From positions 29,989,455 to 30,053,454 of the forward strand of contig CM074180.1 in NCBI GenBank assembly GCA_037179385.1: a stretch of DNA of 64,000 bases, given 5' to 3'. A program made the translations under genes and the position numbers. Position 1 is the stretch's first letter; every line of letters begins with the position of its first letter. The notes beneath the pieces were generated by a model, which saw only the letters and a program-made list of their open reading frames with translations, ran no database searches and was not told the DNA's origin. Origin of the DNA: Holothuria scabra (Eukaryota > Echinodermata > Holothuroidea > Aspidochirotida > Holothuriidae). Of this stretch, positions 1 to 12,220 are shown piece after piece.

Positions 1-2552
1 ATTCTCCCGTTTAGGTGGGTTCATGCATCCTAATAAAGCCACAGAAACCATGGACTTCACTCAGCAGGTGTCCGTGGGCTAATTCTGAAGTAGATGAGAC
101 AGATCATCGAAATCAAATTTATTCAAGGAATTAGAAGCTCCTGTTCCCAGTTAAGGGTGGCTCATAATGCATGTGAACTAAAGAGTATGAGCCAAAAGCA
201 CCGGCTTCATGATACTCTCCTTCCGTCTCTGTGGTCCCTGCATCGTATTCAGCTTCCATAGCTTAGAGCGTTATAGGTCTACTGCAGCATTTACCGGCTA
301 CTAGATCATGCAATGTCTTGAAATGTAACACTATTGCACAAATATTTTCTTTCAGTCAGAGAGCCTTCTCTTGTCCGGCAAATCCCAGCGAGGGTGACCC
401 TCGCTTTACTCCCCCGACAACAGTAAGTTACAAACGAAAGATTGTCATCAAGTAGTAAGTTTTAAAGAAATGGAAGAGGACACAGTTTTTCGTAAAAAAA
501 GTCTCAATGATGGGACATGTTCACAAAAGAGAAGTGTCTTAATTTAGTCACTTGTGTGACGCTGTAACAACTAGTCATTAATTAAAGTTATAGATGAGGA
601 CGTTTGATGAATAAAATCATGTAGTTGAAAACATTGAACTAATCCAAAGAGACATGACAAGCAACTATATGAGGAGTCTCCTTTACAAAGCGAAATTAAA
701 AAGTAAGACAGGAGCATGACTTTCACAATTCTTTGATTTTTCACACAGTAATTTTTAAAAATGCATCCCGTCCCCCTCCCCGAGAACAACGTTAAAAGAA
801 AAGTACGTATTGGACACCTGCCATGAAGCTAATGTGATTGGTTAGCCACTGTTGAGCCACTACTTATCACGTGTCTTGGACTTTGAAACAGGTAAACTTT
901 ATTTTTCTGACAGAATGGTTTTATTTACTGAAACCTGGCCCATACTAAAAAAAACTGTATTGGAATGCAAATCATTAAAATTACATCAATCTTTGTCAAC
1001 CTGATGTGACGTATGTTAAGACAGCTCGCATTTGCTTTTAGTTGTTCAAACATAGGCTTTGCAGAAGGCCTTGCTCAAAATATTTTGAGTTTGGTAAAAA
1101 CAAGAATGGGTCTGTAAACACTGAGCGATAGTGAAATAAAAATCACGCATTGGAGTGTTCCCATGAACACGAAACGGGCTAAGTAAATTTCCAAACCTTA
1201 GTGAATGGAATGAATAACTATACCAAAAAGGTTAATGCTCGCGACAATAAAGATTGTAGTCCAATGTTCAACTGTTCAAGTAGGATCAATTGTACTTTAT
1301 TTTTACGTTGATTTAAGACGATTTTCTGGACATTTGTTGATTTTAGAGCAATTCACTTGATCCTAGTTGCTGATTTCACACAATCACCGAAGGTCTGGGC
1401 TTCATAAATAGCATACTAATCCTTTCGGTCAGACTTGATTCGATTTACTGGGTTCGCATATCAGCTTATAACCTTCTAGTATGATATCTCGGCGCCCATT
1501 GTCACTGGACTACTCAATCTTTGGAATAAGACAGTTAATAAGTAATTAACCTAACATCCTAAAACGAAGTACCTGTTCTTTTTTTCAAACCGGTGTATTT
1601 TTGTCTGATGCAAAGCTGAGGAGGAGGCCGTGAGAGGCCGATATCTCAGTTGGAGGAACTTTTACTAGCGAAAAAGGTCGTTTTTCTTGTTTGTTCCAAC
1701 CAGGGAGCAGCTAGCTTCCTGTTCCAACAGCGTTTTAACTCATGAAGCTTTATATACCCTGTTGCCAGTCTGGGCGAGGATACCACTTCACCCAGCAATA
1801 TAGTCTAAAATATGCCCCACATTTTTCATTTCGTAGGCCTATAGCCTTCCTTGAATAAGTCGTACTCCACCTACTGAGTGCTTCCTCGTGCCCTACTGTC
1901 TGACTGTACTGGGGAAAATATCAACAACATTTTAATGTAAGAGCACAGAGTAGGATCCAACTAGTCACACGTGAGTCGTCAACTGCTTCTCAGTTGGCTA
2001 CACTAAAAGCTTACTACACTACATTTTGCTCATCAAAAGGGAGGGGGCTTGTGACGTCAATGAAAGTACTCTATTGGCTTATCTGAGGCGTGATGGAATT
2101 GACCTGACAACTTTTGTGTTGTTTCAGTTTTTTTATTTTCGGTAAAATGGGACGATTTAGATGGGTTCCTTTTGTTAATCTCTCATAAACTCTTTGGATA
2201 GTTTAAGATTCATTGTATTAGAACATGACCACTGACCATTGTCCTTTGTGCATATGAAAAAAGTTACCTTTCGGTGAGGGGGTAAAGTCACTAGCAATAT
2301 CACTGTTGTAATTCAGTACAACTTTATTTCAATCTTAAACGGACCTATATATTGACAATAAAATACTAACAACATATTCGGTCGATAGCATTCATCATCC
2401 ATTCATTTATTTTGTGTACCACAACACAGAAATTTACAAGTAACATTAGCAGATAAGTGACAAGATGTGATAGGGAGTGCACTTAGAAAGCAGAAACCCT
2501 TTAGTGCTTATTGTGAAGTGTCACTCCCTAAGAGAAACAAAAAAACAAGATT
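1..2552. other. No gene recognised
   Basis: AT-rich, with only short frames lacking family resemblance. A TGACGTCA octamer lies at 2052-2059 within a phrase (GCTTGTGACGTCA) whose reverse complement recurs at 25078. Confidence 0.6.
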
Positions 2553-2770
2553 GTTGTAGTTAGTTAGTTTTTTTTAATTAGTCGGTAGGCCGGTCGGTTA
2601 GATGTAGTTTTACGGCTCAGTTTTAAACCTATTGTTTCAAGTCGAGCCGGCCACGGCCTTTTTTCACTTGTGGCTCACTGGTTTCTTTTCCCTACTCAAT
2701 TGCTTATACAGAGCAACATGCACAACGGCAGTAGGTTCCATTTTTAAGAGCGAATGCGAAGTATAGCAGT
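2553..2770 (-). repeat. SINE-like family, copy A
   Basis: The element reads on the minus strand. Its core on the plus strand is GTTTTACGGCTCAG, then AAGTCGAGCCGGCCACGGCC, then GTGGCTCACTGG. The same core recurs at 11877, 13487, 17853, 45153 and 60700. The 3' end is a TTAG-type simple repeat (GTAGTTAGTTAG), as in SINE tails. Confidence 0.6.
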
Positions 2771-4523
2771 CGCTTTATGGACTTGTTACAGTGTTTTCAA
2801 TCTGTACCTTGTTGGTTTTGCTACTTTGTAAGTGTTTGTAAATTAAAAGGCGTTAACCATGAAAACAGATAGTTTATTTCAGGATGTCTCTGGTTTTAGT
2901 ACACGTTGAGGTATATTACTTGAGGGATATTTCAATCACACGGTTCTTGGAACGACTGTACGGGGCTCTGAGAAGCCCTTTCTATAGTTTTTGTCAACTG
3001 CCGTTCTTTATGACACGGTCGTTACCCGCTTCGTTTCTTACAGTTTGAAACATCCGAGCAACCTTGACTTAAAAGTTTAGGCGTTGTTGTAAGAAAAACA
3101 TTAAACGGGGGATTTCTTTTCATAATGAAGGAATTTATAACTGTAACAAGAGCGACAAACTAAAGTTATATTTTATTTTGTTCAGAACTGAAAACCGTTA
3201 CAGAGGGGTAGGAATGGAGAAAGGATAAGAAAACGTAGTCTCCCGGGTGCGAAAATTGCGCAATATTAACTGCGTAGTTTTCTTCTGACCTAGACGTTTC
3301 AACTGAAACATGAATCGCCCTTACGAATACGCGCTTGCTTTGCCGGTGACCACATGATCAGCCGAACGACATATAATACAGTTGATGATATCAGTTGCTA
3401 CCGTGGCTTGAAAAAGCCATTTCGAGATTTTGTTGTGTTTCAGTTGAAAGTCAAATGTGCCATGCGCAGGACCTATATACCTGTATGCTTAACGGCATCT
3501 AAATAAACTTAGTTAACATCAACTCAAGTTTTTCGTTCTGCATTTTGTAAATATTCTCACATTAGATTTTTTCATTGGTGGCTGTACTTGACGGCATAGT
3601 ATAATTAGATTTAGCAATCTTGTAAGACAAATTTAAAACGTTTTTTGAGCAACCGTACTGTAAGGGAAAAGACCACAAGCTGTGCACTTATCCAACCAAA
3701 GAAAGAGGAGGCCGGTGACAAATTCTATACTGTTTTTGTTGTTGACAATTATAGTAGGAATGGGAAGAGAGATCTCTGATCAGGAATAGCAAAATAAAAG
3801 ACTGCGTAGTTATCTCTCTCTACCCCTAAACCTCATAAGCCAAGGCGATAGCTAAGGTACATCTCTTCTGATCTGGAAGCATATGCTTGCTTTGTTGGGG
3901 ATCATGCGATGCATTCACAAGTGATCCGGTTGAACTGCCCAACCGTAATAAGCACTGCCATCGAACAATTCTGAGAATACTAAGGAAGTTAAATCAAAAC
4001 TTAATTGTGAAACGTTTTCCGAAAGGATGAATTTTAAAGGCATATACCCGGACACAAAATTCATTAACTTCAAGATATGCAGAAAAATTTTCTTATTTAG
4101 AAAGCGAAAAATTCATCTCCATAGCATATAGCGTTCGGAAGATACAAATTTATGAAGTAATGCATGTAAATCTGTGATGTCATCGCGGCCCATTAATTTG
4201 ACATCCAATTTATTTACAATTTTGATGCAACTGCAGGAAATTATGTAGTCACGTAGCACTTGTGCACCAGTGATGAGAAAGTCGATGAGCCAAAGTATAC
4301 GCCAACACTAAAATGCACGATCCTACACATGTTTTGCAAAAGTCTTGTCTGCATGAGTCCATAGGTTTTCCCTTTCGGGAAACCAAAAAATACTTAAATT
4401 GTCATTCGTGAGGAAATTTTGAACTTTCAATAATATACGTGAAATTCTGACAGTTTTGGCTACGGCCGGAAATTATTAAAAAAATAATCCTTCTGCAATC
4501 TAAACACGTCTATTTTCTAGATC
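2771..4523. other. No gene recognised
   Basis: AT-rich intergenic sequence. No frame with domain resemblance and no clear repeat structure was found. Confidence 0.55.
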
Positions 4524-4545
4524 TAGTAGATAATATTATCTACTA
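4524..4545. repeat. 22-bp perfect palindrome
   Basis: The sequence reads TAGTAGATAAT and then its exact reverse complement with no spacer. Role unknown; it could be a cruciform or simply an AT-rich coincidence. Confidence 0.7.
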
Positions 4546-4736
4546 CTTGTTTTATTCAGTCAATTTCAACATCATTATAAACGTTCTATCACTCACATAT
4601 ACTTTTCTAAAACTCGAGCTTGTATCATAAACATTTCTTTTCCCTCACCTCCCATCATCAATGTTTCACCTCTATAAATTTTCAACACTGATATATTTTT
4701 CTGAAATGAGCAAACTTCCTCATTAAAAAAAAAATC

Positions 4737-4808
4737 ACGTGTTTGGCCTAACGGTAGAGCATCCCCCTTACACGCAGAAGGCCTGGGTTCGATTCCCAGG
4801 TCGAATCA
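4737..4808 (+). pseudogene. tRNA-Val(UAC)-like sequence, degraded
   Basis: The A box TGGCCTAACGG (4744-4754) and B box GGTTCGATTCC (4786-4796) are good. The T arm CTGGG/CCCAG pairs fully and the anticodon loop CTTACAC reads UAC (Val). The 3' half from the loop through AGAAGG follows tRNA-Val closely. The anticodon stem has two mismatches, the acceptor stem pairs poorly and the D stem is imperfect, so it is a tRNA pseudogene or the head of a tRNA-derived SINE, not a working tRNA. The polymerase III boxes may still be active. Confidence 0.55.
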
Positions 4809-4937
4809 TACCAAAGAATCTGAAAATGGAACTTACTGCCGTCTGGAAGTTGCTAAGTTAAGCAACTTTTTTTAAAATCACCAGAACCGGTAAAGACCGC
4901 CTCTATTCGCGAGTATGAATGCCTTGCATTCTGGTTA

Positions 4938-5012
4938 GTCTTTGGTATGACTAGACCTGGGAACAGAGCCCTGGCCTTCCGCGTGAGAGGAGGATGCTCT
5001 CAGGTTGTTTTG
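4938..5012 (-). pseudogene. Second tRNA-Val-like copy, inverted
   Basis: On the minus strand this repeats the sequence at 4756-4819: agagcatcc, the anticodon-stem region with CGCGGAAGGCC, the CCCAGGTC T-arm end, and the same 3' flank CATACCAAAGA. It is more diverged (the B box is altered). Because the 3' flank beyond the tRNA is shared, the duplicated unit is larger than a tRNA, as expected of a SINE or a foldback duplication. Confidence 0.5.
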
Positions 5013-5019
5013 GTAATTC

Positions 5020-7480
5020 CTAGTGTGCAGGTGGTCTGCTTGTCTTATATTACGTGAATAAATACGTGAGTTAATGTGTGGAATAAGCTTTCAACGAATT
5101 AGGGCGTAAATCGTCTAGAGAACGGTAGACAAAGCTAACCACATTTAGGTGGAATAGGTCGGTAAGTTTAAGCATGAAAATACTACCTCCGAAGTAGTAC
5201 TTTTATGGTTTAAGTAGATTTAAGGACTCAAATAGACCATTAATATGATCCCTAGCTTGAGAAAAGGTGATATGTCTTATTGTTCTTTACTGAAGAATGG
5301 TTGAATGGACAGTTTGTTTACAAGTACTGGCTTGATCCTCACCAAATAGTACAGCAGAAATTTAAATGTGGGAGAATAAGTGTCTGGTAAAGGGACCTAA
5401 GAGTGCATTTAGGAAGACCAAAATAAAGACTGATTACATCACACATATTACTTTACTTGAAAACAACGGCTGAGATTGGGGAGAGGGAACTAAAGTTCAT
5501 ACGAGCTTAATGTGGTACGCCCCTACCCTCCCCCCCCCCCAAAAAAAACAGTAAACGAAGCCTAATGTAAAGAAAAACATGAGAGGCAAACACGAGGAAA
5601 AAGCAATTATGTAAAAATGAGGAACAATTCATCGTGATCCTCTCTCTTTACGTGGCAGCTTTGCACTGCCTACTGAAGGTAAATCTATTCTCCCAATACA
5701 TTCCAGTTCACCCAATTTATTTCCTCGTGCCCTTTCCCAAATGTGTCTATTACCCCTACCTTCGCAGACAAAAATCCAGGTGTTTATTGCTGAAGGGCAT
5801 ATCCTAGTAAATACGGAAGGCTCTCCGGCTCTGATGTGAAATCCCAACACTCTCTGTACATGTTGCATGTGGTATGTGCTATACTTTACATCTATAATAT
5901 TTGATGTCAATCAAAGAACAGTGTTGACTGAGAATTTTGTCACTTCCCTTTGTAAAATGAAATGTGAAGTGATGAGTTTATGTCTTAAACACCAATTTCT
6001 TCATTTCTCCCTTATGACAACTTCAACCCGACAAACACTCCTTAAACACGGCCCTGCCCTGGGGGTTATATTTAATAGGATGAAACTTTCCTCGAAATAG
6101 GATTAAGATTATCACGCTTGCTGTTCAACTTTTATTGCAAATTGTCGAAGATTTCTCAGCGATTGGTGTAAATATTTGATATTAACCTGCACCAAAGTTT
6201 ATCAAGTTGCAAAGGCTGGACATGTTGAATTTACGATAATGAAATTTTAAACATGCATTGATTTGGACTTTGATGTAGAAGGTTAGAGAGGGAGTGCCAC
6301 GATAGATTCATGCTATAGTTTCCCTCCTCAGTGCCGTCACAGATATTATTGGTACCTATAACTCACCGGCCACCACTTCACTGCTTGGAATTGCACGGTT
6401 TTGCATAGGGTGCGGGTCAAATAGATCCTTTTCTATTCAGATTTACTAGTTGTGGGTAGTCACAAAGCCCACAGATGCGTACAAGCGCCACTGGCCATGT
6501 TTAGCCCGAGAATAAGCCTACAATTATCCGAGTAAATGATATCCACTTTCAGGTATTTATGTATGGGTCACCCAGATTGCTGTACACGACTTGTAAAGCG
6601 TTGCATGCATTGAACAAATATAAGCATAAATTCGGAATAAAATGTATCAATTTTCATACAAAGTTCTCTCATTAACACAAATAGGTGTAATCCTCTTTAT
6701 TCATATTTATCTTTAAACAGTCAGCTTAATTTAGCAAAACCTGTTCTTTGAGTTGTGTGAAAACCACGGGCAGCGATCCTGGGAGATGGGGTATATATCC
6801 CCCCATGAAATTAGATGAGGGGATACTGTTCACTGTATCCCCCATGAAAACAAACCTTCCGATTCGGAAACTATTTAAAAAGTTAAGTATGCTATTATGA
6901 AAACTTCTTTAATACAACGGAAAACTAAAAGATTACAAAAATCCACACTTTGAAAGGTAACATAAAACCGTTTGTCTCAAAAACGAAGGAAATGTGTGAA
7001 TGTGGCTTGACAGTTCTGTACACCCTCCCATAGAGTAAATAAAACATGAACATATTACACATATCCACCAGTATCCTCGTGCGTCTTTATCACCTTCGAA
7101 AAAGATCATCCATAAGTTTATTTCCCTGCTTGAAATAAAAGGTAAATACGGTATCCATTTCTTACATACATACATACAAACTCTGAAAAGGCGACTTTAA
7201 CATGCAGTGAAATAAAATATATTTAAAATATTTAAATGTCATGAAAATTGCAATAGTTTTTACAATAATTGACCGACGCGCCGTAACGTTATTTATTTTT
7301 TTTTTCTGAAAGTTTAATTCTTTTACCACTTTGGTTTCTGCTTCTCCAGATGAGTTTTATTATACCACAGTTTAAGCTCCACACGGTTCTTACAGTGATT
7401 TTTACTTTGAAAATCATTGTTGTTATTTTTATTCCTTTCGGTTCAGTTTTATCGCGCCTGTCCGTTAAAAAAAGGGAAAT
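5020..7480. other. No gene recognised
   Basis: Several short frames on both strands, the longest 93 codons, have no recognisable protein features. A C10/A8 homopolymer junction lies near 5530-5548. A short inverted pair of CCCCCATGAAA phrases lies at 6800-6850. Confidence 0.5.
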
Positions 7481-7482
7481 AA

Positions 7483-7593
7483 TTTAATTCAGAAAATGAA
7501 TAATGACCATAAATATTTACTTAATATTAGGGCAAGAAAACTTTAATTCAGAAAATGGCAGATAATTATGAACAATTACTTAATATTTAGGCC
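7483..7593. repeat. Imperfect tandem duplication
   Basis: The phrase TTTAATTCAGAAAATG followed about 35 bp later by TTACTTAATATT(T)AGG occurs twice head to tail (7483-7531 and 7542-7593). Confidence 0.6.
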
Positions 7594-7793
7594 TTCATCA
7601 AGAATACTAAAAGAGACGTGGTTATTAACAATATACACAAAGATATAAATTGATTCATTACACAATTGTAAAGAGCCCGAGGAGTGTGGACAAGAAACTT
7701 GAAATGCTCTGATATGCACCGAAATGCCTTGAAATAACTAAAATTACTATGGGAATGGAAGATATGCAGTATGAATAAATGAATGATACTCAA

Positions 7794-8682
7794 CAGTGGG
7801 GTAGCTACAGGGGAAAAAAGGGTAAAAATCGAAAATTTGCCACTTGTGATATTTTTTTCATTTTATTTTATTTCATTTCATTTCATTATTTTGTTTCATC
7901 ACAACAGTGGATTAACAAGATAATATAAGCACATAAGAATTAAGAAAAGACAAAAGCTGTGAATGGAAGAACTCTTAAAACCTTCTGGGCTTGACAAAGC
8001 ACACCCAAAGAGAGCAGACACAAAATAAACATAACATCATGATATCAGTCAACTACAGTGTGGTTTTTCCAACTCTTCTTCCATGAAATTCCTAATATTC
8101 TCCAATAAAAACCCATTTTTGTAACAATTTGTTTCAAATAGGCAAAATTTCCCGCGCCCTTCGCACGCAGAATTTTCAGCTACTGTGTATAGTCGTTTCC
8201 CTTCATAAATCAGTTGGGCAAACTTTTCAGAACTCTCAAAATGACAAAATCACCAGAACATTAAGTGATATCGGCAACTACAGTGGTTTTTATGAATTTT
8301 ATATCATTAAATTTCAAATTTTTCCTAAGAGAAGCTCTTGACTCATAAAATGTCGTCGCACAGCCTTAATTTTGTAGATCATTAAATAACATCGTGCAGT
8401 AACAACGATCTGTGGCAGTTGTGCAATCTCAAACTTCCCAATACGAAATACAGATTCTTCAGTCTTCAGTTATACTGAACTTTTATGTCCTTTTATAGGG
8501 AACCCAGAATCCAAAATTTTCTCCAATAGAAGCTCCACATTTTCAAAACTTTGCCGAATAAGGGCAGAAACTTCGGCGGGCCGCAAATCATTTCCCCAGA
8601 GAAATGACTTTCACAATTAAATAAAAAATTCGGAAAGTATGAGTTCTTGCCCTCCGAAAAAAAGGCTATAGCTACGCCACTG
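7794..8682. mobile_element. Non-autonomous transposon with CAGTGGCGTAGC-type ends
   Basis: The left end is CAGTGGGGTAGCTACAG and the right end is CTATAGCTACGCCACTG, inverted copies of each other. CTCAA flanks both ends (7789-7793 and 8683-8687), a possible target duplication. At 889 bp it has no transposase frame. The same ends occur at 13205-13393 and 35232-35385. Confidence 0.65.
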
Positions 8683-8799
8683 CTCAATGATTTTCACTCT
8701 ATTTAGAAACTTAATCTCCCTTTTAATGCAATCGGAAAACTTTTACTTTCCTATACTTTTTAAGATAGGCCTTTTTACCTTTTTATGAAATACGCTTCT

Positions 8800-9130
8800 G
8801 ACAGTTGCTATGATATCATGTTAACCCGGAAAGGGCCATTTTCCGGTGATCGGAAAATTTTCTTTGTACCCTCCGCGCCAACTGATGGTGGCGCTCCGCG
8901 TAGATAGTAACAACGACTATATCTCCCCCCCCCCCCCGCCATTTTCGACTGATCGACGCCCATTGACAAAACCGTTGATAATACACATAGTAACGTACTG
9001 AATTTGACAGAAGACAAAAAGAGTTAAAGGCCTAATCATCTCAACCCAGAAGTGGTGGAGCTGCCATATGGTCAGAGGGCGGTCGCCCCCCCCCCCCCGA
9101 GGGACCAAAATCGTCTGTCGGCGCCCTTCT
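8800..9130 (-). mobile_element. Fragment related to the 42255 hAT-like element
   Basis: At 8869-8909 the reverse complement gives CTATCTACGCGGAGCGCC followed by ACCATCAGTTGGCGCGGAG, nearly identical to 42332-42370. Two C-runs (8926-8938 and 9087-9098) also match the C/G-rich character of that element. Boundaries are uncertain. Confidence 0.5.
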
Positions 9131-10140
9131 TAGGTTTTTAAAATGCTTTACTCTTGCACCATTATTGGCTAAAGATATAGTTTAATAGCGTTGTTTTAAG
9201 GCCCAGTTAACAAGATGCTCAAACAGCCACCATGCAGTGTAACTGTACTATCTGCACTTTTTTCTGATAAAAAGGGTCATCTTCTGTAATATAGGGATAG
9301 GTTTTGCCGAAACGTATCTTTATGCTTTGTACGCACTAATGAATATTGTCGCTGTGTTAAGTTAATTGCTTCCACCCCAAGCGTGATTGTAAGCTTAGAA
9401 AATACACAGACTGACTTTAAATTTACCCTTCCGGTCAATAAAAGATGTTGCAAAGGGGCGCAACAATAAATGTAACGTCCAAGCCCTCTTGTTGTCGGGG
9501 ATAATTGTTAACATAGAAAATAAAAAGAGTTTATAAAAATACCAAAACAGATTCCACAACATTTTTCAAAATCATTTGAAGAGAACATTCAGGTTAAAAT
9601 AAAATCAAACTGTTTTCATAAAGGAAAAGGTTTTAATGAGCAGTTTTCATTTCGCTTTTCTTCAAGTGACCATTCTCATGATAAATGGCTATTTCTGGCA
9701 CTGCACGATAAACGATACTTCCAGGAAAATGCTTATTTCTGTATTTTCGTGAACTCAAAAGTCAGAAAATTGCATCTAATAAGCCTTGGTGTAGGTTACC
9801 TTTATTTATTATGAATTCGGTATCTAGAGAGCCAAACAGGCCTTTTTGTCTTGGCTATTTCTTGCAATGTACTAACGGCTATTTCAGAGTGGCCACATGA
9901 TGTAAATTACGTCAATTAATGTTTCTTCGTGTACTTATCTTGATTTCCAGATGCCAAAAATGTTCACCTGTGGGTGATTAATTTTCATAATTTTTCCCCT
10001 GTAAGATTGCTTGCTATTTGGCTCTAGCAGGTTTAATCTTTATCTGCACAAAGTATTATTACATTGAACTCTTAAATCGAGACCTGACAATAACACAAAA
10101 TATAATGACCGCCTTCATACTAAAATGTGAAAGAGAGGAA
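9130..10140. other. No gene recognised
   Basis: AT-rich, nothing beyond short chance frames. Confidence 0.5.
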
Positions 10141-10143
10141 AGA

Positions 10144-10690
10144 AACATGGGCGTCCACATGTAGGGAAAAGGGGGGAGGGACTTGCCCTCCCCTGGAAAA
10201 TTAAAAAAAGTGAAAAACGAAGAAAAAGACAAAGAAAAATGAACATCAACATTAACATCAGCATTTTCACTTAGTGTTTTCCCTATTTATATGCGGTAAA
10301 CAGGCTTTAGGAATGCCATTTCCAGAGATCTCAGAGGCATTTTGGGCCAAATTTTCTTGCACTCCTCGTCAACTCATGGTTGCGCGGAGCCCCCCCCCCC
10401 CCCCGCCCCACCCAAAAAAAGAAAGAATTTTGCCCCCTCCCGAATTTTCTTCTGCGGAGGCCAATGGATAGAAAACTTAAACATGTTTTAATAGAAAAAC
10501 TTGCTGAGGAGAAGTGGCAAAGTAGTCTTCTACCAGGTGCGGAAAATCAAATGGAAAGTCTGAAAAGCAGTGGCTTCGATCGTGCGGAGGCTCAGGGTAT
10601 TTACTCATTCGAAGCGCCCCTGCAGACCATTTTCGCCCCTCGGACCGAAATCCCTAGCTCCCGCCACTGCAATCCCAGGCAGTTCTGATT
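10144..10690. mobile_element. Degraded C/G-rich transposon remnant
   Basis: It starts with CATGGGCGTCC, the terminal motif of the hAT-like element at 42255. It contains TTGCGCGGAGCCCCCC (compare 42357) and a long C-run at 10390-10404. No matching right end was found, so the copy is truncated or rearranged. Confidence 0.45.
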
Positions 10691-10704
10691 CTTCTATAAA
10701 CCTG

Positions 10705-11309
10705 TTAGACGAATCCGGACAGTCAAGTTATGGCCTTATTTTAGTCGGACTTAGCTTGGATCCATTACCTTTAGTCTATCGATTTCCTTGCTTACCTGTT
10801 TCATGAATCGCTGTACACTGAATTGTATCTTGATCCCCTCAATCACACTGAACATGAGGGTTTGAAATTCATGTATATAATAGATTTAAATGAAGACGAT
10901 TTAAAGGGAAATGCTCCAACATAGGATTAAAATTAAATAGCTCTAGTCATTATCAAATCATTCGGTCTCAGCAATAAACCCCAGCAATTGCTTCATATCC
11001 TCAAAATATTATGTTCAAGAAGAGCTATGGAAGTTGCATCATTTGAAAAGTTGAAATTTGGGGTGAACAAGTTGTTCTTGAACAATAAAGAACTGAATTT
11101 CTGTGTGAGGAAAACTTGTTTCTTGTAAAGAAGGCTACCATACTGCTTTATAATTTGTAGTCATTTATTACTCTATACCGATAAATATTGGTTTTAAAAG
11201 GATGCACTTTCCTTGTAAAAGAAATGCAGTATTTCCCTTTAAGGATAATGGATCTCACTAATGGCTGCCTGCAGTCACTAAACATGAGCGTTAGTCGGAT
11301 TCGTTTATA
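10705..11309 (-). mobile_element. TAGACGAATC-ended MITE, copy A, with nested insertion
   Basis: The ends are TTAGACGAATCCGG (10705) and GGATTCGTTTATA (11309). On the minus strand it matches copies at 12221 and 39449: CTAACGCTCATGTTTAGTGA, GCAGCCATTAGTG, and AGGTAAGCAAGGAAATCGAT at the other side. The middle is split by a separate element at 10901-11242. Confidence 0.65.
10901..11242. mobile_element. TTAAAGGGAAAT-ended MITE nested in copy A
   Basis: The left end is TTAAAGGGAAATGCT and the right end GCAGTATTTCCCTTTAA. The interior (TAAACCCCAGCAATTGC, CATCATTTGAAAAGTTGAAA, GGCTACCATACTGC) recurs at 58558-58918. TTAA at both edges may be the target site. It interrupts another MITE, so it inserted later. 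Confidence 0.65.
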
Positions 11310-11329
11310 ACCGACTTACTTAAGGCCCC

Positions 11330-11510
11330 ACCCACAACTGTCTACAACTCATCCTCACGATTAAGACACAATTTTAGCTTATTGCCTCAGGGCGTATATA
11401 AAATGCCCCAAAGTGTTATGAAAACGCTCTTAGTACATAGTAAGCAGTGTCATATGAGCTACAGTACTCTGCAAATTTTGAACTTGTTGTCAATCAAAGA
11501 GTTGTGCCAA
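11330..11510. other. Repeat-like stretch
   Basis: The phrase CCCACNACTGTCTACAACTC followed by ATCCTCA and a TTATTGC tract recurs near 27604-27660 (CCCACGATTGTCTAAAACTC), so part of this is a dispersed repeat. Confidence 0.4.
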
Positions 11511-11665
11511 CAGACACTTTTCCAAAAAGCTTTTGCAAAGGATTATGGGACAGAATGTTGGTGTGCATAATTTTTTGCTACAGTAAAATGTCATTGACAA
11601 AATTTATTCATACCTAAAACCTATCCCACCATCCTTTGTGATTGCTATTTGGAAAAGGGTCAATT
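11510..11665. repeat. Foldback repeat related to the 57353 palindrome
   Basis: Arms CTTTTCCAAAAAGC...AAAGGATTATGGGACAG and CTATCCCACCATCCTTTGTG...TTTGGAAAAGGG are inverted copies. The centre TTTTTTGCTACAGTAAAATG and the right arm match 57508-57600. Confidence 0.55.
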
Positions 11666-11876
11666 GAGAATTTAGACCACGACAAAAATTTTACTTTGGG
11701 GTGAGAGTCGACTGCATTTAAACTGAGATGGTTACCGTATCATAGTTTGTTAATCATATCATATATAATCATAAGTTAAAGTTTGATAGTTTGCAAAAGA
11801 TTTGTGATAGAAAACTATTAAAATAGAACCATCACTTGTTGAAAATTACAATTAAACCTGCCTTTCACATTATATT

Positions 11877-12035
11877 AGGTTAGTTTCGGTGGAGTTTTAC
11901 GGTCCATGCAGTTTCCACTCAACTGGTTCTAGTCGAGCAGGTCACTGCCTTTTCCTGGTTGTGGCTCACTGGCTTGTTTTTCCCCACTCCATTGCTCATG
12001 ATGAACCCCGAGCACACCTGCCTTTCAGAGAAACA
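11877..12035 (-). repeat. SINE-like family, copy B
   Basis: Plus-strand reading GAGTTTTACGGTCCATGCAG, then CTAGTCGAGCAGGTCACTGCC, TTGTGGCTCACTGGCTTG and CCATTGCTCATG match the family core in the minus orientation. The tail is short. Confidence 0.55.
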
Positions 12036-12220
12036 CAACACCGTGAATAACTCTCAATGTTATTGAATCTTATCGACAATCCATCGTTGTAAGGAATTAA
12101 CGGGGGACCCCTTGCCGACACCACTTTTTTATCATCTGTGTCCTACGCATTGGCATAAACGTCATTCGTTGAGGAAAATTTGTAGAGAATATTGTCAAAA
12201 TGGAGCGACAACGTCTCTTA

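Noticed and set aside
4737..4808. Functional tRNA-Val gene
   Set aside because: Good A and B boxes and T arm, but the acceptor and anticodon stems pair poorly, so pseudogene or SINE head is preferred.
5629..5910. 93-codon minus-strand frame
   Set aside because: No domain, no start or splice context; chance length for this composition.
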